Below are positions 5,978 through 5,978 of a stretch of 5,978 bases of DNA, piece by piece. The notes below the pieces were generated by a model, which was not told the DNA's origin, made no database searches, and saw nothing but the letters and a program-made list of their open reading frames with translations. The translations under genes were made by a program, and so were the position numbers. The DNA comes from Candidatus Krumholzibacteriia bacterium (lineage in GTDB: Bacteria > Krumholzibacteriota > Krumholzibacteriia > Krumholzibacteriales > Krumholzibacteriaceae), in contig JAQVGR010000121.1 of assembly GCA_028696635.1 (NCBI GenBank), positions 1 through 5,978 of the forward strand, given 5' to 3'. How positions within the stretch are numbered: position 1 is the first letter of the stretch; each line of letters starts with the position of its first letter.

Positions 5978-5978
5978 G

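Overview
This is a GC-rich stretch of a Gram-negative bacterial chromosome. A lipobox-bearing lipoprotein and a signal-peptide-bearing outer-membrane porin point to a double membrane. The mix of a DcaP-like porin, a surface lipoprotein with ASH and beta-helix domains, and B12-type radical SAM enzymes resembles deep-branching phyla of the FCB/Eisenbacteria/Krumholzibacteriota kind. That placement is inference from gene style, not from any marker gene. No mobile element, CRISPR array, tRNA or rRNA was seen.

Layout from left to right. The C-terminal part of an RlmN/Cfr-related radical SAM protein (+, 3-644) enters at the left edge. It converges on a minus-strand gene for a secreted lipoprotein (687-2096) with an ASH-type immunoglobulin-like domain, a DUF1565 segment and a right-handed beta-helix. 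Next is a minus-strand DcaP-like porin gene (2281-3462), closed by a clear intrinsic terminator (2226-2255) that separates it from the lipoprotein gene. A 353-base divergent intergenic region (3463-3815) holds a candidate porin promoter, a strong extended -10 promoter firing rightwards, and a leader of about 155 nt. The leader precedes a small glycine-tailed RRM RNA-binding protein gene (3816-4118). A perfect 15-bp inverted repeat (4173-4203) follows. Then comes a cobalamin-binding-type radical SAM gene (4262-5638, +). At the right edge is the C-terminal part of quinolinate synthase NadA on the minus strand (5663-5977), converging on the radical SAM gene.

The genes do not form one pathway. 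The window looks like a run of singly transcribed genes with their own promoters and terminators: envelope proteins (lipoprotein, porin), RNA handling (RRM protein and possibly the RlmN relative), an orphan B12 radical SAM enzyme and NAD biosynthesis. No clear new multi-gene system is visible. The most interesting items are the two radical SAM proteins of unknown substrate and the promoter and long leader of the RRM gene.
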